64,000 nucleotides of DNA, taken from the NCBI GenBank assembly GCA_033060915.1, contig CM065379.1, positions 29,687,318 through 29,751,317 on the forward strand, given 5' to 3'. The notes beneath the pieces were generated by a model. The model was not told the origin of the DNA. It saw only the letters and a list, made by a program, of their open reading frames with translations, and searched no databases. Source of the DNA: Euryodendron excelsum (taxonomy: Eukaryota > Streptophyta > Magnoliopsida > Ericales > Pentaphylacaceae). The position numbers and the translations under genes were made by a program. This document shows positions 60,621-64,000 of this stretch, piece after piece; the first letter of the stretch is position 1; each line of letters begins with the position of its first letter.

Positions 60621-62856
60621 ATTCTAATTTCAAATCTCCTTTTCGAATTTCAAATCACATTCAATGTCCAATTCAAGTTCCTTCTTCAATCCACTCTTCT
60701 ATTTTCAATCGGACTCTTGTCCGAACTACGACTGACCTGATTCCCCCAAAGGGATACGTAGGCAACCTTCATAGGTGCGGTCACAATACTTTTCAAACTT
60801 TCAATTCCACCCTCATGGGTGCGGTTTTCAAAATCTTTTCAAATCTCGAATTTCAATTTCAAAATTTCTATTTTCAAATTTCTGCTTTCAATTTTCAAAC
60901 TTTTCAATTTCAAATCTTTCCAATTTCAAATCTATTTTCAAATTAAATCAATTTCAAATCAATCTCTTTCCAAATCTATTTTTCAATTCTCTCTTATTTT
61001 GCACTGGCATACCATGCATCATGTTAGTTTCTTTTCAAACATTGTTTTTCTAAAGTGAAATAGGATTGAACATGGGTTAATTAAAGACTCTCATAGGTGA
61101 ATCTAGGGTAGATTGACATGTAGGTATCGAAAGGGTGGGGTAGGGTGATAGCTTAGTGCGTCTTCCCTACACGTAACCAATCTCTGAATTTAGATCACTG
61201 TTTTCAAAGACCAAAAAGGAGTTATTTTTCAAAAAGGGCTAAATGTTTTCCAAAGGTTGCCAAATAATCTGTTTTTCGTAAAAAACCCTCTCTTGAGGAT
61301 ATTTTCAAAATTATTTTTTCAAAAACCTTAAGTGTAGTCTTCGGATTATGCTTAGTTTTTAGGTGACCTAACTCACCTTAATCAAGTTAGGTGACGACTC
61401 CGAATCTTTTTCAAAAGCCCTTTATTCAAACCTAGTCGCACTCATTCTTTTAGGAGGGTGAGTTCTAACGAGAGAGTACAACATTTTTCCCGCTTGGGTG
61501 AGTATTCCTCGAGTGCGAAAAATCTGGGCGCGACAATAACTAGGGTCAAGTTAACCTAGGTTTGGACAACTAGGGTCAAGTTAACCTAGGTTTAGATAAC
61601 TAGGGTCAAGTTAGCCTAGTTAGATTGGAGGATGGCTTGGAAAATTGGTTTGATGCACTCTTGGAACAAAACATGTTATGCCGTGGACCTTGGTTGGCAA
61701 ACTTTTTGAAGATCATTTCCATGAAAATTTTGACTCTAACCAAGAGTATGGTTTATATGGTTGGTGATTGGAGACCATTCCAAGGAAGGTTTCCTTATGG
61801 CTATTATAACCTTTATCTTGACAAGAGTGGAGGTTTCAAAAATTAACATAAGGATGGCAATTTTTAGCAAATCATTTTTTATGTAAAGAAGGAGATAATG
61901 CATTTTTGAAAACCATCTTTTGAGAAGGATTTTGAAAATCACTTTTCAAGGGGACCATTTTGTCAAGAAAGGGTTCATATGGCCAAACAAAAGGGAGACC
62001 ACTCAAGAGAGGGTTCCATGGGGCCATTCCAACTATTACACTTAAAAGAATGAAAATCTTGAAAATTAGAGAATTGGAAAGCAACCCTTTTGCAAATTAA
62101 GATGTCATGATACCAAAATGAAAGTTAGGGGATTTGTAGGAGGTCTTCTAAGGCATAATTTTTAAGGTCCCATTCTAAGCTTCAAGGAGCCAACTCTTAT
62201 AACAATTTTTTGAAAGAAATGTAGAACTTGGAAATGACATAAAATTAAGAGCAATGCAAGCATTGTGGAATATGGCAATAAGCATAAAATGAAGCTAAGC
62301 ATACAAAACATGATCGAAATGGTAATATGCAAGGGGTCATGATTCACATACAAGGCTTTTAGGCTACACCACATAAACAAGGGGTTCCTAGGCCATACCA
62401 TCTTAAAGTAGGTTAGTGAGAGGTCCCTACACGGTGGTTCTCACTTGCTTTCATCTAGGCATGATCTAAGAGCCCTCTTGGCTCAAGCATGCAAGAAAGG
62501 GGGGTTGAAGATGGGGATTAAAATAGAGAATAACCCAAGTAGGCTAGGGGAGAGAAGAGAAAAGTGGGGGAGAGCACAAATGTAAAAGGGATACCACCTT
62601 TTGCCTTCAACACACTTGTAGTCTTCAATAGATGTCTTGATTGGAGCTTGAGTGACTTCAAGAAGGCTTGAGAGGCTAGAGTGGAGTGTGTAGGTGTGTA
62701 TAAGGCCTTGTATGTGGAGTGTATAGGCTTAGGAGGGGTAGAATCTAGCCTAAGTGTTGGAGGGAAGGAATATATGTATAGATTCGAGTTTTTGGAGTGA
62801 TTCCAGCAAAACTTCGCATCAATTTCGGACCTGGAATATACAAAGGGGGAGGCCTC

Positions 62857-62864
62857 AATTTATA
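62857..62864 (-). promoter_or_regulatory. Family B LTR TATA box
   Basis: Minus strand reads CCTATAAATTG within an otherwise GC-balanced stretch; it lies where family A has its TATA box relative to the shared blocks. No GGCGCC cluster is present; instead ATGCGCATGG and ACATGCGCAG lie upstream. Confidence 0.45.
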
Positions 62865-63247
62865 GGCAATCTGGAACAGGCCTTGGGCATGTGTTACATG
62901 CGCATGGCCAAAATTTGGCCTTGAGCATTTAGGACATGCGCAGGTACTGTTCCATTATCAGAATGACACATGGCACCTTATGTACTGGTTAAATCTTGAT
63001 CGTTGATCGAAAGTCGGTCGATTTGATCAAAATTTGAGTGCATGTAGCATAAGCTCTATCACCGGGAAGGTTCATCCAAACTTTGCCTCGATAATTGAGT
63101 CAATCGGAAAGGTTTCAGGGGAATTGGTCGCAGTTGGGATGTTCTCCTAGTGCTTCCGATAAACTTTCATGTTTTCGAAGAGTTTGAATTATGTTTGGAG
63201 GTGAGTGATATCGTCTTGGGAAGTGTGCCAAAAGGTCACTTTTGCGA

Positions 63248-63700
63248 AGCGTCTGTGATATGCTCCCTGGGTATTTAAAAGTGGCTGTTTCCGTTTCGTG
63301 TGATCGAGGCCTTCAAGAAGCGATCTATTTGATCGGATCGTACCGATGGAAAGTACTATGGAAATACTTTCAAGAATTCCTAAATTTATGCATTTCTCAA
63401 GTCGTTTGACGGTGCATTTTGGTTAGGGAATCGAAAAAAAAGCCAACCTCGGCAGAGCGTCTGTGAGACACTCCAAGGGTTGCTGAAAGTTATAGTTTTT
63501 ACATCGTACGATAGAGGGCTTCGGGAAGCGATCTATTTGATCGAACCGTATCGATGGAAAGATCTATAGACGAGCTTTTGAGAATTCCCTGATTTACATA
63601 TTTCTCAAGTCGGTTGATGGTGCGTTATAACCAGGGAATCGGGAGAAAAGACAATTTAGGCGGAGCGTCTGCAAGACGCTCCAGGGAACTTTTATCGCGT
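63248..63700. repeat. 208 bp tandem repeat in family B U3
   Basis: AGCGTCTG recurs at 63248, 63456 and 63664 (spacing 208 both times). The shared unit includes GAAGCGATCTATTTGATCG, CCGTATCGATGGAAAG-like sequence and TTTCTCAAGTCG. Two full units and part of a third. Confidence 0.9.
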
Positions 63701-64000
63701 CGTGTGAGCTTAGTGTCGTAGGGTCCTCCTCGGGTTAAACAAGGGCGTGTGGTGAAACCCTCTGCTAGAAATCCCAAGGCCGGCGCTGTTTTGAGGCATA
63801 TTTGGGCTTCCAGGGGCGAAACGGTCATTTTGACCAGGATTGGTTGGAAATGGTCAGGAATGGTTTAGGATGTTGTGTTAAGTGTGTAGGGTTGTTCAGG
63901 GATGGTTTTGAGAGAGTCTTTTACCATTTGGTAAGGTTTGCGCAGTGATGAGGTGTTCGGGGGCAAAATGGTCATTATGACCGGAGTGGGCCGAAATAGG

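Larger units (their letters stand above)
56376..61535 (+). mobile_element. Family A solo LTR, 5160 bp, inside the family B LTR
   Basis: Sense on plus: TGTAAGCACCCC ... GGGCGCGACA. Flanks GTAAC (56371-56375) and ATAAC (61536-61540), 4 of 5 matching and placed inside one minisatellite. U3 about 56376-58030 with CTACTC and CTCGAG arrays (about 56590-57120), GGCGCC cluster and TATA box; AATAAA at 58315-58320; U5 about 58340-61535, mostly pyrimidine-rich. The terminal 105 bp differ from the LTR at 5018 at only 4 sites, so both are subfamily A1. Confidence 0.93.
61536..64000 (-). mobile_element. Family B giant LTR, part 2 (runs off the window)
   Basis: Resumes with the TTAACCTAGG array (61536-61620), then the block matching 21860-23200 in reverse complement, a TATA box (62857-62864 on minus), and U3 with a 208 bp tandem repeat and the motif GGGGCGAAACGGTCATTTTG shared with family A. 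The U3 end is not reached by 64000. Without the nested LTR, more than 4.2 kb of this LTR is visible. Confidence 0.8.

Overview
This looks like nuclear DNA of a flowering plant, most likely a eudicot with a repeat-rich genome; the species cannot be named from sequence alone. Evidence: one intron-rich gene with canonical GT-AG introns, nested LTR retrotransposons of the Ty3/Gypsy (Tat/Ogre-like) and Ty1/Copia types, a Tourist-like MITE, and plant-style pyrimidine-rich leader sequence. About three quarters of the window is retrotransposon.

Layout. 1-5017: the end of one giant LTR inserted in a second, truncated one (240-3794), then 1.2 kb of unassigned repeat-like DNA. 5018-21859: a 16.8 kb two-LTR element whose LTRs are 5366 and 5010 bp. 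Its sense strand is minus: primer-binding site 16847-16830, a broken gag at 15288-13281, no pol, and an antisense, intron-containing ORF at 10370-11302 beside the other LTR. 21860-25341: part of a second giant-LTR family (B) in the other orientation. 25342-25941: an old family A-like LTR end. 25942-28100: AT-rich DNA without a gene. 28240-41500: the only intact host gene, a vacuolar-type Na+(K+)/H+ exchanger (NHX1 class, 14 coding exons, 537 codons). 41760-42660: a degenerate coding-like stretch. 43338-54174: a dead Copia element split by two solo LTRs (a 4978 bp family A LTR at 45643-50620 and a 1718 bp Copia-type LTR at 50699-52416). 54175-54639: an LTR-like fragment. 54640-64000: a second family B LTR running off the window, split by a 5160 bp family A solo LTR (56376-61535) inserted in its minisatellite.

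Family A LTRs share one plan in sense order: TGTAAGCACC end, U3 with minisatellites, a cluster of GGCGCC palindromes, a TATA box, an AATAAA about 310 bp later, a long pyrimidine-rich U5, and a GCGCGACA end. Family B has similar ends but different internal modules. The two LTRs of the 5018-21859 element belong to different subfamilies and lack matching flanks, so it is probably a recombinant. NHX is the only functional protein gene I can support; every transposon reading frame seen is broken.
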